Below, one piece after another: positions 1 to 13,109 of a stretch of DNA of 64,000 nt. Numbering within the stretch: the stretch's first letter is position 1; each line of letters begins with the position of its first letter. The notes beneath the pieces are model-generated. The model was not told the origin of the DNA, did not search any database, and saw only the letters and a program-made list of their open reading frames with translations. The position numbers and the translations under genes were made by a program. Source of the stretch: Phoebastria nigripes (lineage: Eukaryota > Chordata > Aves > Procellariiformes > Diomedeidae); assembly GCA_035582835.1 (NCBI GenBank), contig JAYKAV010002508.1, positions 557,051-621,050 on the forward strand, written 5' to 3'.

Positions 1-189
1 ATATCTCGGGGCAACCTGTTCCTGTGCTTTGTTATATTGCTGTGCATTTTTTCCCACCCTTACATCCAGTAAGAACCTCTCTTGCTTCAATTTATGACCA
101 TTATCTATTGTTCTGTAGCTGGGCACCTAAGACCCTGGCTCTTTATTCTCAGTTACAGCCTGTCAGGAATTGGAAGGTGGCTTTAAGGT

Positions 190-1455
190 ATCTCCAAAGC
201 TTTAGCTTCTTCAGTATAATCAAGCTCCATTCCCTCAGCCTCTCCTCACAGGACAAATTCTCTAGCCACTGGATAATCTTGATGCCCCTCCACTGAACTC
301 ATTCCCGTTTGTCAATATGCTTCTTGCACTGAAGGATCCAAACCTGGAAACAGTATTCCAGATGAGGTCTCATGAGTACCTAATAAAGGAAATAATGATT
401 TTCCTCTATCTACTGGCTATGCTCCTGTTAATACAGCATACTATGCTGTTATCCTTCACCATGGTCATGGTGCACTGCTGATTCCTCCTTAGTCCATTGT
501 TCACTAGGACCTCCAGTTCATTTTCAAAGCCAGTCAAACCTTAGCAGGTAGTTAGTTCAGCTCAGGTGCAAGACTTTTTTCATTTGTTAAGTTAAATTTC
601 TTGAGATTCCTGTAGGCCCTTCCTCCAGCCTGTCTAGGTCTCTTTGAATAGTGGCTGTGCCCTTGAGCGTAACAAGTCTATCCCCGGTTTGGTATAATTT
701 GCAAACTATATGAGGGTGCATTCTGTCTCCTCTTGCGCATATTTGATGAAGACGGCATTGAACATGACAGGACAGGGCTATTGATTAGAACAGATTCCTG
801 CAACACTCCAGTTGTAACCAGCCTCCAGGTAGAGCCCTTTTGATCCCAACAATACAGCCTAGCTAATTGTCCGCCCATGTAGACTAACTTCCCAACCTGG
901 ATACAAGGATGTTGTGGAAGAACACATTGAAAGCTTTGCTAAAGTCAAGATAAACAACATCCATGGCCTTCCCCTCACTGTATATCTAGTCTTTTCATAA
1001 CAGAACATAATCAGATTGTTCAGGTTTGATTTATCCTTGGTAAATCCATGCTGACTGTTTCCAGTCACCCTCTTCTCCTTTATAAGCCCAGAAATGGATT
1101 CCTGCTCCTTGATTTTCTCAGGAACTGGAATGAGACTGACTGACCTGTAGTGCACTGTATAGTCCTTCTCATCCTTTTTGAAGGTAAAAGTGCAATATTT
1201 GCCTTTCTCCAGTCACCACAAAAACCCCCGATCTGCCTTTCAGACATGGTAAGGCTGGCCCCACTATGACATCATCCAGCTTTCTCAGCACCTTCAGATC
1301 CACCCAGTCTGGTCCCATGGACTTGCATGGGCTGAGATTTCTCAAAAGATCCATGACTTTTGTCTCCCTGACCTCTCTCTCCCTGTACAGAGGCCTGGAA
1401 GACCTTGTTGGTGAAGACCAAGACAAAGAAGGCATACTGTATCTCAGCAGCTGTG
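190..1455 (-). mobile_element. Old, decayed CR1 LINE fragment (3' part)
   Basis: Read on the minus strand, this stretch follows the order of an avian CR1 element. The pre-reverse-transcriptase region lies near 1200-1455, the 'SQHGF-TK-KS-L-NLI' reverse-transcriptase segment is recognisable at about 1000-1090, and the 3' untranslated-side segment runs down to about 190. The reading frame is broken by many stops and small indels, and no 3' octamer tail is visible, so this is an old, dead copy. The boundaries are estimates made by eye. The identification as CR1 rests on family knowledge of the conserved motif order. A search against an avian repeat library would fix the ends and subfamily. Confidence 0.75.
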
Positions 1456-1644
1456 AAGCTTGCCGTGGAGATACCAGGCATTGTGAAGATGAGGATAGGC
1501 AGAGCAAAGAAGAGCAATTTTCTGGACAGGGTCTTCATTTCATTCCTTGCAGCTGGACTGAAGCTAATCATATTCGAGCTCTGGACGTAGGCAGCGATAC
1601 TTACTAGTCAAAAAAGAACCAAAGAGTAACATCTTCTCACATCA

Positions 1645-2250
1645 ACAGCAGCTCCATAACCCCAGGTCCAGCCAGTAGCAAGGCTGAGTGTGTATGAGGC
1701 ACACAAGCACGTATACATGCACATACACACAAACATATATATACACACATCAGGCCACACAAACCAACACATGCGGAAAACATAGCATTCATGCAAGCAT
1801 GAACAGCACCCACAGCTTTGTCCTGCTCCTCTCGTTCCCTCTTCATGATGAAAACCCATTAATGGATAACATCTATGCATATAAATATATATATACAATA
1901 TGGATCACTCCAGTAGCAGGTCTTAGACACCCAGTCTTTCCAGGAGCTGGACTCTGGACCACCAAGTCTTCCCAGTTGCTGGCACCTGGGCATATGAACC
2001 CCTGAGGCTTGCAGCCCCACTCCAGTCCTGTACAATCCCAAAATACTCTTCACAGCATCCCGTAAAGAATCCCATACCCCTATAGGCAGTAACTCCCCTT
2101 CACCTATAAGATGACCCAGAGATTGTCTCCAGTTGACCCATCTGGTGGGTCTCACTTCCTGAAAATGGTGCTGGTCACTGCCCAGTGGCAGCCCTGGAGG
2201 GAGCTGGGTCAGGGTGCTCCGGTGGTTGTGTTCAGGTTACTGGGATTTCC
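1645..2250. repeat. Fragment of a dispersed repeat shared with about 13.2-13.4 kb
   Basis: Positions 1672-1695 are identical over 24 bases to 13336-13359. Looser similarity continues on both sides: a 'cagcagctcca' stretch upstream and CA-rich sequence downstream. This shows that both regions carry copies of one interspersed family. The copy at 13 kb looks like an LTR, so this one may be a degraded LTR fragment. I cannot name the family. The downstream part (1900-2250) is proline-codon-like, C-rich unique-looking sequence with no recognisable gene. Confidence 0.35.
1706..1751. repeat. CA/TA-rich simple repeat
   Basis: Alternating purine-pyrimidine sequence (ACATACACAC and ATATATACACAC types). 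It is a plain microsatellite that overlaps the dispersed repeat fragment. A similar AT-alternating patch lies at about 1877-1905. Confidence 0.6.
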
Positions 2251-5200
2251 CCACCTCCNGTTGTTCCTCTGTGCTCCTTTGTATTTGTGGAGATTATCCT
2301 TTAATCACAGAACCTAAGAAAAAGTTAATATGGTATTGTAGTATGGACAAACAGCAGAAACAGATTCTGTGTGGGTTTTGNTTTTTTTTTTCAAAACAGA
2401 GCAAACTTGATCATTCATTCATATTTAACACTTCTGCCAAGGAGCCCTCAGCTCTGCATGGATTAAGTTTCCTTCCACACCTTGCCCATCATCCCTGTGT
2501 GAGTCTTTGAGATACCATTCGCACTGGACATGGTTGGAAGGTGCAGATAGGGAAAATCAAACCATTGGGACAACATCCAGTATAGCGGAGGTCTCAGAAG
2601 GCTCCTGTTGGGACATAAGTGAAGAGTTGTGAAGCTTCTGGTCAGAAACAGATGTGGAAAGCAATGAAAGAAAGTGCTCCATGCACTGTGCATTTTGGTG
2701 CATTCCCCACGAGCAAGGTCAATCTCATGAGAATTGACTAGGTGCAACATCACCCTATGCTGATACAGTTAAGTGCACTCACCTGTGCAAGCCCGCAAGG
2801 TGACACACTACACACAAAGACCACTTATGTGGTAGACTTGGGCATGGCTTTGAAGTAAGAAGTATCTCCAAATACTCGAAAGCTCTCTATGGGTTTAGTC
2901 AGGGAATTTCGGAGAGGGCAGCTCCTCGCAGAGATGTCAGACCTGTCCCATTTCAAGTTCTGAAGAGTAGCCCCACCTGCAGAGTTTCAGATTCATTACA
3001 CAAGAGAAATNCGTCTTGTGGACTTCAATCTCTTGCTCCTCTGAGTCTGGCATAATACCTGTTAGCAAAATTACAGTCTGTGTAATAGGATGACCCTGTC
3101 TACAGTGCAGCAAAGCAATGCACTTTCTGGCCAATTGATAAAAAAAAAAAAAATATTCATAGGTATTTCTTCCTGATGAACATTAATCTATTTTTAAAAG
3201 ATTCCCTGAAATAGCTATTTATGTTTTAGGTGTTTTTTATGTTTCATCTAAAAGGATGGATAATCATGGCTAAATCATTTTGACTGGATTTCCTATAGGC
3301 CTACGTTCAAATATATGAGCACAGCATCTGGTTCGCATTTCCTTGACATCCTGTCTGGGTCATCTTTTTATTTTTGTGTCTCCCCCATGACACCCAGGAG
3401 TCCTATTCTGTTTCCATGGAGAAAACACAAAGGTTTTGCTTTGGACTTAAATGAAGCCAAAAAATTGTGTTCTTTAAGTTTTTGTCCTACTCCTACTGCT
3501 TGTTTTATTAATTAGGCAAAACAGCAAGGAACTGCTTCTTAGAAATCTACATCTGTGTTTTGTCAGGTAGAAAAAAAATCTGGATATTGCTGTATATGTC
3601 TTATCATCATGCTAAGTGTTAAACAGTGCAAGTAATTTACATTAATAATGCAATTGAATGAGCTTTCCTGTCAATTCAGCTGAGCACATTATGTGTAAAG
3701 CGCAGATTTCCCCCCTACACCACTACAAAAGAATGTTCCTTCCCTTCTCAGACTTGGTCAAGAAAATTACTTCAGGAATAGAAATGAATTATATAAGGCT
3801 GTACCCTGGCCATCTGACAATCTTACATCTTCCCAGTAGGCACAGTACTAACTTTATCCCAGCACAGCGCTAGGGCTAATATGAGTCATCTGATAACCTC
3901 CTCATTGTGCATTGACCTCAACCTTGGACCAAAATAAATATAAATTAAATTACAAACCTATACTTGGTACTCTTACACTCTCTTTTGTGTCTGTGAAGCT
4001 CTGATAAGTGTGTCAGACTTGGAGGCTTCGTTTTCTTTCAATCCAGCTGTTGTGAAATGGGAGCTGAGTCTCAGAATATATTGTTGCCTTTGTCCTTTAA
4101 AGAGCCTGTGGGCCTGATCCTGTGTTCAGTGGGTTCAGCACTTATGCTGCTCTGTTCATGTCAGGTGAGTTACTTCTGAGTGATGCTGGTATAAGTGTGA
4201 GCAGGTCTCCTCTGTCTTATGGGAAAAACATTGCATCTTTCTCTGAAGACAGGTCCTTGCTTCTAATATCTAATTTCTTGACTTTCCCTCTGATTGCATT
4301 AATGGATGGGAAAGACTTCTGTAGTTTTATAGTATTACTATTCTCCCTGCCTGAAAGACACATGCAAGTTGGGGATCTCCAGGAGGAGAATAGGGCATCT
4401 GGGGCAGGGGGAGAGGACTGGGGATAGGCTTTTTGNGATAAGCTCTTCTCTGAAACAAATCCACTTTGAAGACACAAATCTTTATCTGCCTCCACCCCTC
4501 TAGCTAGAGGTCCCTTAGCTGAATGCTGCATCCAAGAATGGTCAGCTGAGATGTGCTCTATGTGACAAGAGAGTGATGGCACATTGCCACACATGGATAC
4601 GGGTTTATTAGAGCATTGCACCGAGGCAAAGATAACCTCAGCTCTGGGGCTCGCTCTGCCACTGATATGCTTTGTGTCCTTGGGCCCTCAGCTTGCTGGG
4701 TCTTTTCCCTATCTACAAAAAGGGGCCCATCACTAAGGTTGGCCTGTTCCAAAGCCATATGCTTTTTAGGGAAACATCTGGGGTTTGGTAGCTTGCCTGG
4801 AGAAGATTCCAATGGGGCTAACTTACAGAGAGTGCTGAGTATCCCTGCACCAAAAATATGACTGCTCATCTTCTAAAGCCTTGATTTAAAGCTCACTGAG
4901 CTGTTTTCTGTGAGCAAATTATAGAACAAATCTACCTCAGACTCTGGAGCCATCCAGTCCTGATTTCTCTTGAAATAAATATTTGAAACTTCACAGTGAA
5001 AAGCAGATGTGAAGTCATGTTATTCTACAGACTGTCTCTGAACTGCTTGCTTTAAGGTAAGCCTTCCACCCTTCACTGCTCTTGCTGTGCATTGGTTGTT
5101 TGCTCTCCAATGTCTGAAACCACTAAAGCAGGAAAAGTAATCCATGAAGAGAGAATAGCGAATGCAACAATTTTTAACGTGCATTTTCAGATACAGTGTG

Positions 5201-8200
5201 CAAAAACTCCTTAAATGATTCAAAAACATTTTCATGCATAAATTTACAAGGAGACATATTTCTACAACCAGTGAATAATTCTGTAAATAAGCACAGCCCT
5301 GCAACCAAACATGTGCATGTAAACATGCCCGCATACACCTAAAGATTTGTACAAATCCTACAGTTATTTGGCTTTAGTAACTACCCACGTATCTGGACAG
5401 AGTAAAGGTGAATCTGACAGGAATTCTAAAGGTGAGTCAAGAAGTTTGGGTGGAAGACATTACTGAAACATGGAATAATTATTTCTAAAAAGATCCCTAA
5501 AAAATAGGGACTTGCAGACAGTTCCAGCAAACTTTCAATACTGAATCTGACCTGACTGAATATAACAGAGAGACAAAAGATGGTTGCGTTCTGAGAAAGA
5601 GCCTACTCACTCAATTTGTACCCGAACTACCCCAGAGTGAAAGGATTCTTTAATCTGAAGCATTCAGGCTCAATACACCTTTTGTTTTACATGAAGCCTG
5701 TGGTATTCACCTCCTGTCACTTTACTGGTAAAGTGTTTTACCTCCTTTACAACTTGATCAGAAAATCTTTGTACTTGGCAGAATGTTCCCTTTAATGCCA
5801 GTCAGGTTGGGATGATTTGTGCATCTCATTTTTTTAAAAAAGGACTAATGATTCAGAAGTGCATTCATTTTGAATGTCTAAAGTCAGGCACCTTGAAGAG
5901 TGTGATCCTGACAAGTGGTAAGAACCTGTTTTGAAAATCAGACTTCCTTTTTTCAACATGTACCAAGAATACACAAACGCAGCAGTTCCTTGTGGAAATG
6001 TACTAATGAGCTCATGTGTAAGGTCAATCTTCTCTGGAAGCAACATTCTTTGTGTCTGGGGTAAGAATTTGAACTTGAGACTGAGTGTCGTGCCTCTGTA
6101 ATAAGCATAGAAGGAAAAATTAAGTCTCTCTGGTTTTGTTCCTCCGCCCCCCCTCCCCCCCCCCCCCGTGGAGACATCTGTATGCTTCCCAAGAAATCAA
6201 TGAGATGTTTTGGCAACGTGTCGTGCTTGGAAGTCCTTATGGAATTCCCTGGTGTGGTTCTGCTTTTGCAGTTAATGGCAATCAGTTGGGAACAGTGGAG
6301 AAAGAAATGCATTTCATGACGATCCCTACTTTTTGTTCCTCCCCCATTTATCTCAATTGCAATATTGGTCTGTGCCTCTGATTTTATGTCTAGTACACCC
6401 ACCACTATGATTTTGGAGCACACACATGCTGACCCTCAGAAGTGTTTAGGTTTTCAGTAACCTTACCACAAATTCTACCTTTTATAATACCCTTGAAAAG
6501 AACAGCTGCCATGGCTGGGCTCTGGAGAAAGCCCCCTGCCAGGCTTTAAATAACTATCTAGTTTATATTTTTAATTTAAATCTGTGTCTGCTGGAAGGTT
6601 GTAGTCCATTCTTTTTCACTTCTGATCTTGGATCAAATTCTGCACATGGGTATCGTCTGGGGACTGAGCAGTCTTCCCCAGTGCTCTGTGGGTCTCTTGG
6701 ACCTCAGTTACACTAGTGTTGACTTGCAGTAATCCTGATGGCTGCAGTCAAATTTCTGCATGTTTACCCAGGGATAATCAATAACACTCTAGGTTCGGAA
6801 ACTAAGTGATTCTTTACTGGAGCCTCCTTCACTTGTCTTCCTGTGAACTAAAAAATGGGGATCAGATATCCCTTCTTTCAAACAATGAAGATGGTAGTCC
6901 TTCTTTATTTACAAGGATTTGGGAATTACGTTTTAACCGGGGCTGACTGGGAATCTTCTGTGAGAACAGTTTTCTGATGGAAAATGCATGTTGTCAGACA
7001 CCGAGATTTTATGGGGAGAAAGCTTTTTATTTTCCCCTCTCTCTCCTGGGATGACTGGAGGGAGGGATCCTTGGTTGTCTGCTCACAAGGTTCCAGCTTC
7101 AGAGGAACAGTGAAACTCAGGAGCAATTCTCAAGTGGGGATGCACAGCAACCACCTCCCTGCCTGCCCCACTCAGCAGCATCCCAGGCACTGGGAAAGGG
7201 GAGAAGCAGAAAGACACAGGACTTTGTTGCTCAGCCTTATGGTTCCTATAAAGAACACTGTCAAATTCTCTTTCTCCTTAGAAGCAGCCAGGGAAAATCT
7301 GGGAAGAAATAAATGCATAGATAAGGCACCGAATCCCTTAATGGCATGCATCTAGTAAGTCAGAATTTCCACTAGTGTATTTCTGATGCAGAGAACTAAG
7401 AAAAAGTGGAAGACAGGCACATGGTGTTCCTTCAGGTTATCATTTGGTTGGGTGTAAGAGGTCAGGTGAATTCATCTGACATGAGGCAGAAGTAGTCTGT
7501 GCAGCTTGATATTGCTTTGTTGCTAGTGTTCTGCCTCAGCTAGATCCACCTGCAATTTTCCACATAACTCAGAAATAAACAGCAGATGAGACATCTCCTC
7601 ATAGCAGTATATAGCATGGCCACAGATATCTCTGAATCTATCAGTATAAGCTGGATAGGCTTACATGTAATTGGAGGAACGCTGGAAGCAAATCCATTTA
7701 ATAGGTTTTCAGTAGCACTGACGTCCTTCTAATAACACAGGCAGAGGAATGAATCTCAGGTCAGTGTTGCCCATAGAAGATGTCAAGGAGATTGGAGGAG
7801 GAGCAGTCCTGTTTCAGAACATGTACTTGCATTACCTTGCAAAAACATCTGCGGTACTCCTGCTTGGCTGTAGGAAAACAAATCTGTGCAAGAGCCCTCC
7901 TCAGAAGGCTTGGGAAATATTTTTCTTGTTTAACATTCCTCATACATTGTTTGGGGAGCATACACTGAGCATTTTACTGGGCTACAATGGTCCCTACAGC
8001 CTGGGCATCAGGTGTTGCAAATACCTCAGCATTTGCAGAATTATCTCAGCAATCGCAGAATTATTGGTTACTTTGGGCTCACAAAAATAGATTGGATCCT
8101 TAAGGCTCCATTCCAATAGCTGGCTCTGATGACAGCTCAAAATGCCTTACAAAATGAAATACAGTTAATGCTATTTCTGTCCTGAGCTAATCTATGGGGT

Positions 8201-10529
8201 TTTTTTTTATTATTCTTAAATATTAATAGCAACGTCTCTACAAAAGACCTAAAGTCCAGAATTCCACATTTACCAATCATTTAGTCAAACCATTCCTCAC
8301 GTTAGGTGCTATTTATGCTAAAAAGGCTAAAGGAGCACTTCTCAACTGGGTAAAAAACTGCAGGATTAGGATCACTATCATTATGTGAAATGGTTCCCTT
8401 GGGAAAAATCCTAGAGAATCTGCTCCTGAGAACCTACTGGAAATGAGAGGGGGTTTGTTTGTTTTTAAAAGCCTGGAATACTTCATTTATTTTTAGATGT
8501 CTGGCAATTAATCTGGCTGCTTTAGGGATGCTTAAGCTCTTCATATAATCAAGTGAGGTTGCTTATTTTTCATCCAACATCAAGATGTCAACAATAGTTT
8601 TGATTACATAGACCTGTCAGTTCGGTTATGTTTGCCTAATTGGCAGTGTTAGTCTGATGAAGTCTTGTTTGCAAATACTTAGTTCTCAGGGTTTGGCTGG
8701 CCTATTGCACAGACAGGATATAACAGAAAAGGGTTAGGAGATTATATTTTTGTAAAGAAAGGCTCCTTCCTAAATATCAGGGGCTACTCAATCCGGAGTT
8801 CTAGAAAGGGTCAGTATATGATGATGTGTACAAGCAGAAACTGAAATTTCTGTTTTTAAAGAGCTGTTAAACTTGAAACATGACAGTAGCTTAACCGTGC
8901 AAGTTCAAAACCAGTTTCCACGATGAATTTAAGGCTCCTCTTAATTTTTTAACAAATAATTTCAGGATTTTCCCACAGGGGCTAATTGACTCCAGTGAGA
9001 GCAAAGTCAGAAAGAAATTCCATTCTGAACTGCATCGACTAGAGTTTGAAACCTTGCTGAAAAGCTATGGGAGGGGCATTATGCATTTTTCATAGAAAGC
9101 AATAAAATATTAATTCCTTTTAGTGACTTAGATGAGCACTATAAAAAAAGTATCAGAACTGGGGCAAAAGAACTGCATTATTTAACCACAGCCTCTTCAT
9201 TACATGTTATTAAAAAGATGTTCGATATTTTGAGAGGAAAAGGACTTTTATAGTTCTGGTTATTAGAGTAAAAAATTAAAATCTATTCCNTCTTGGGAGA
9301 GAGAACAGAGGCTGTTAGAAGACATTCCCCCTCCTTTCTTTCCCCTGTCTTCTAAAGAAGCAAGCATCAACATTATAACTAAGGAATTTTGTTTGACACC
9401 TTTATGGGCACATCCCCTGTGCTGGAACAGCATTTTACAAGGCTGCTCATCAGAAAAACCCTCGGCAAAGTTAGAGCCTAGCTCCACGAACACAGACATG
9501 CTGGGGTCCCTCTGAGCAATCCCAAAGAGGTTAGTGGGATTCCACCAGCTGAGGAAAGTTGCTCCCGTGCCTGTCCCTATAACAGTACCTAAGTTACTAT
9601 ATAAGGCTTCTCATGAATACAAGATTGTGTAATATTTGTTTGTTACAATCATAATCCATTGGGTGTTGACATCTTCACAGCAAGCCTTGACCCGGCAAGG
9701 ATATACAAGGTCAACTGTATGTATATCTCATTAAACTCAGAAGGGTGATTCAGGAAGGTCCCTGTTTTATTTTGTAGGCAGCTTTTGCCTGTTCAGGGGT
9801 TTTTAAAAAAAGAGTGGTGCTGCTGTTATTCCTCCTCACAAGAGCTGAGGCTTGGTTTGGCAGCCATTAGGAAACTGTTGGATATAAGTGGATAAGACAG
9901 CTCTAATAGGAGAGATGTCATGGAAAGAGTGTGATTCATTGCTTTGAGCTGTGCACAGAGCTCAAATACTTGGTTTAATTTGGTGTTAGGTGCCAAACTA
10001 CATATCTATAGTTTGACACCAGGACTAGGAGAGATCGCTTTTTTCCTTTGCNCTTGCTGATCCCAAAACTTTTCCTCCCCTTTTGAGGAGCCTTTCCTGA
10101 ATGTCTCAGGTTGATCACATTCCAGTTAGATAATTAGATATTAGTGCTGTAGACATGGTCTGCAAGGAGCAGCTGGAGCTTGGAGAATATACCCTTTCCT
10201 TGGAACCCCTTACTCTCTAGGAAGTTTTTAACAAAGTTATCCCAGATCTGCTTCCCAGATTAACACACAAGGCTTTAAACTGCATCTAACGCTTAAAGTT
10301 GTGATTCTGCCAAGCTCCAAATCTCGAAAAATCCTAAAATTGGAGGACTTGTATCAGACAGATCTGCAGTATAGCTCTCTATTTCCTTTGCTGTTTAACA
10401 CATTTTTCAGGATTCATTCAGTTGTAGCACAGTGGTGGTATATATAGTGAGGAAAGGGTAATGGCTGTTGTTTCCTATATAATGTACANTTAAACATGAA
10501 GGAACACTGTATTGCTGATAAAACAAGGT
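2251..10529. other. Intergenic stretch without a recognisable gene
   Basis: I see no gene, exon-like block or RNA gene here. Short reading frames occur on both strands but none exceeds about 160 codons, which is expected by chance at this base composition. Small features present: an A run near 3139-3153, a C7-T-C13 tract at 6147-6167, and an imperfect 20-bp tandem pair at 8025-8044 and 8045-8064. The segment around 6630-6775 has the wording of ancient amniote interspersed repeats ('caaattctgcac', 'ctcagttacactagtgtt'), but it is too decayed to classify by eye. Confidence 0.6.
6147..6167. repeat. C7-T-C13 homopolymer tract
   Basis: A run of seven C, one T and thirteen C on the plus strand. 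The complementary G run could fold into quadruplex-like structure, and the length is likely to be error-prone in the assembly. Confidence 0.8.
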
Positions 10530-11200
10530 AGCCAACATCCACTGCTTTCTTCTCCTCCAGTGAACCAGTCCTTTCATCATAAAAGGGAATGAAGTTGGTC
10601 AGACATGATTTGCCTTTGATAAATTCATGCTGGCTTCTCCCAATCACCTTCTCATCCTTCATGCGGCTGGAAATGGCTTCAAGCAGGATTTGCTCTGTAA
10701 CCTTTGCAGGGACGGCAGTGAGGCTGACTGGCCTGCAGCTACCTGAATCCCCCTTCTTGAAAATGGGTTTGTTTTTGCCTTTCAGACAACAGGAACCTCT
10801 CCCTGGTCACCATGACCTTTGAAGATGACAGAAACTGGCCTTTGAATGACATTGGTAGGCTGCATCAGCACCACAAAAAGCATCCCGACTGATCCCATAG
10901 ACTTGTGTATGTCCAGTTGGCTTAAGTGCTCCCGAACTCCATCTTTCTCTGTTGTGGATAATGCTTCACTCTCACAGACTCTGCTGTTAGGTTCAGTGTC
11001 CTCAGAGGCCTGAGGTCCAACTTTGCTGGTAACAACTAATGCAAAAGAAAAGCAATGAATACCTCGGTCTTTTTCTTGCCCTTTGTCCCTCCTCCCCTGC
11101 CTCACTGAGCAATGGGATCATTTATCTATTAGCCTTCCTTTTTCTGCCTATTTACCTACGGACCCCATTTCCATTGCCCTGAAATCTGATTCAGACTGAA
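10530..11200 (-). mobile_element. Decayed CR1 LINE fragment (mid-element)
   Basis: On the minus strand this carries the CR1 segment leading into reverse transcriptase. The order is the 'tgcctttcagacaacagga' region, the 'KVI-SQH-F-KGKSCLTN' segment at about 10575-10660, and the start of the 'KAVDV-Y' block at about 10535-10555. Upstream (higher coordinates) the 'caatgaatacctcggtctttttc' type segment and following sequence match the region before it in full-length elements. Frameshifts and substitutions make it non-functional. Neither the 3' end nor the 5' end of a full element is present. The limits are by eye. Confidence 0.75.
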
Positions 11201-13109
11201 AGCTTGTGGTTCTCCAGTGGTTTCCAGAAAGCCCAGGAGTGAATGGAGATGTTTTTGCATGGGTAATTCCTACCAGACATTTCATTCTCACCTTATCAGT
11301 GGCCCTTTTGGTTTTCATTCAGCTTGTCTGCAACACCCCACTGATTTTCAGCAATTTTCATCCAGGGGAAGAGACAGCTCATGTTACAAGGCTCATGCTT
11401 ACATCTGTTTCTTATTGCTTCATATTCGAAGATCATCTTATTGTTCCAGTGGTCAAGAAGAGGGGAAGTTATTTCTGTTCTTTATAGCAATTAAGATGGG
11501 AGGACTGTGTGAATGGAATTAGTGTGTGTACTGTTTTTTGTACATCAGGTTCCTCTGTTGGGTTTTAATTGAGTTTAGTGTCTATTTGGTCTATATTCAG
11601 TGAAAACAGTCCCAAAATACTGTCACTAAGCATGATGATCATACTACTGTTATCTTAGAAGAGTCTGGTAAAGCCCTCTCCGCTCCAGCTAGAGGTTTCT
11701 TGTTGATCTTAAGACTGTTCAAATAACATTTTTTCATGTTGCCTGTCTACCTCCGGGCTAATTTGCTTGTTTGTTTTTATTTGGAAAGCTTCTGCTAAAA
11801 CAAACAAAGGAAAAAAATGATTTGGCTGCCTCTGAAACAAAGTTGGTGGAAAATGTTTTGCTTTGCCTGTCAAAAATTATTACACTCATTTTGCTGCAAA
11901 GCTTTACTACTTTTTGAGCAGAGACGGAAAATTTGGCAGGGAGGGTGTTCTGACGTCATGATGTGCTTTTTGCCATCCTTGAAGAAATTTGCTCAATACA
12001 TTCCTTTAACATGTATTTCCTTAGAGACTTGTCAGAGATTTACTACCAAAATCCCTGAGGATTTCTTTGCACCGAGAAGACCAGATGTTTCCACGTCAGT
12101 GGGAGGGGCTGTACTGGCTAACCAAGACCTTGCTGCTCCTGTCCATGCAGGATGGACGGGATAACAGGCAGCAGACCCGAGAGCTGTTTCTCCAGCGCTC
12201 TCCGTGCCTGCAGGCAGGACACTGGGGAAGTGGGAAGGTGCGTGTGTCAGGTGTAGAAGTGCATGGAGTGGGATGAAGGGAGAGGCAGCCTGAGATGAGA
12301 NGAGGAATGCAGTGCTGCCAGCTTTGGCTTCACAGGTAGCGACATGACCCTTTTTTGGCCAGATGAGCTCTAGAAGTCTCATCATTGCCATTCCAGGGGT
12401 GAACAGAAATCCCTGTGAAGGGCAGTTAGAAGTTACAGAAAGGCCAAATTCTTTCCCTCCTCTTCGCAGGTGGGATTGGGATGGACAGGAAGAGCAAGCA
12501 GAAAGAGCTGTGTGGCTCCAGGGAATGGTATTCCCTTCTGCTTTCCCTCTTGTGTGCAACTGGTCAGTCTACTGCCTACACTCACACTAACAACGCCTAG
12601 TGAGAAAAATGGAAAGATGACCTTTATAGAGACCCCCCACTCAAAGCGAGGATAGTGAAGCCTTACAGGTCAGGGCAGATGTGGGGCGGAGAGACAGTAT
12701 TTGCATGTACAGAGGGATTATCAGTCAATAGGATGAGGACAGATGGACATGCTATTTGGGGGACAAATGAGTTGTATGGAACCATTGCGGGGGGGGAGGA
12801 TCTTTGTGCAGATTGGATATTCCTCACAGCACTGTGTATGTGTGTGTGTGGGGGTACACGGGACGGGGGCTTACCTTGGGGATAGTGAGTTCCCTTCACA
12901 TCAGAACTATACAAATCTCACTAAAATCTTTATTTATCATTCTCTCAATAGTGACATGCAGTGGCGGCATAAAATAAAGGAGGTGACATGTTACAATACA
13001 AGCAACATCTAACAACCTGTAATAACTTGTAACAAGTAACAAATTTAAATGTAACAAGTTTCTACAGGTTTTTGGGGGGTTTGTTTCTGGTTTTGGGTTT
13101 TTTTAATAA
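11201..13109. other. Intergenic stretch without a recognisable gene
   Basis: No gene recognised. The longest frame here is a 175-codon minus-strand frame at 12032-12559. Its translation is Ser/Pro/Ala-rich, crosses an ambiguous base and resembles no family I know. Simple-sequence patches lie at 12788-12797 (G run) and 12836-12855 (TG repeat). A short stretch at about 12985-13065 repeats 'taacaag'-like words several times. Confidence 0.55.

Noticed and set aside
12032..12559. 175-codon minus-strand frame
   Set aside because: No recognisable motif, contains an ambiguous base, and one or two frames of this length are expected by chance in 64 kb on six frames.
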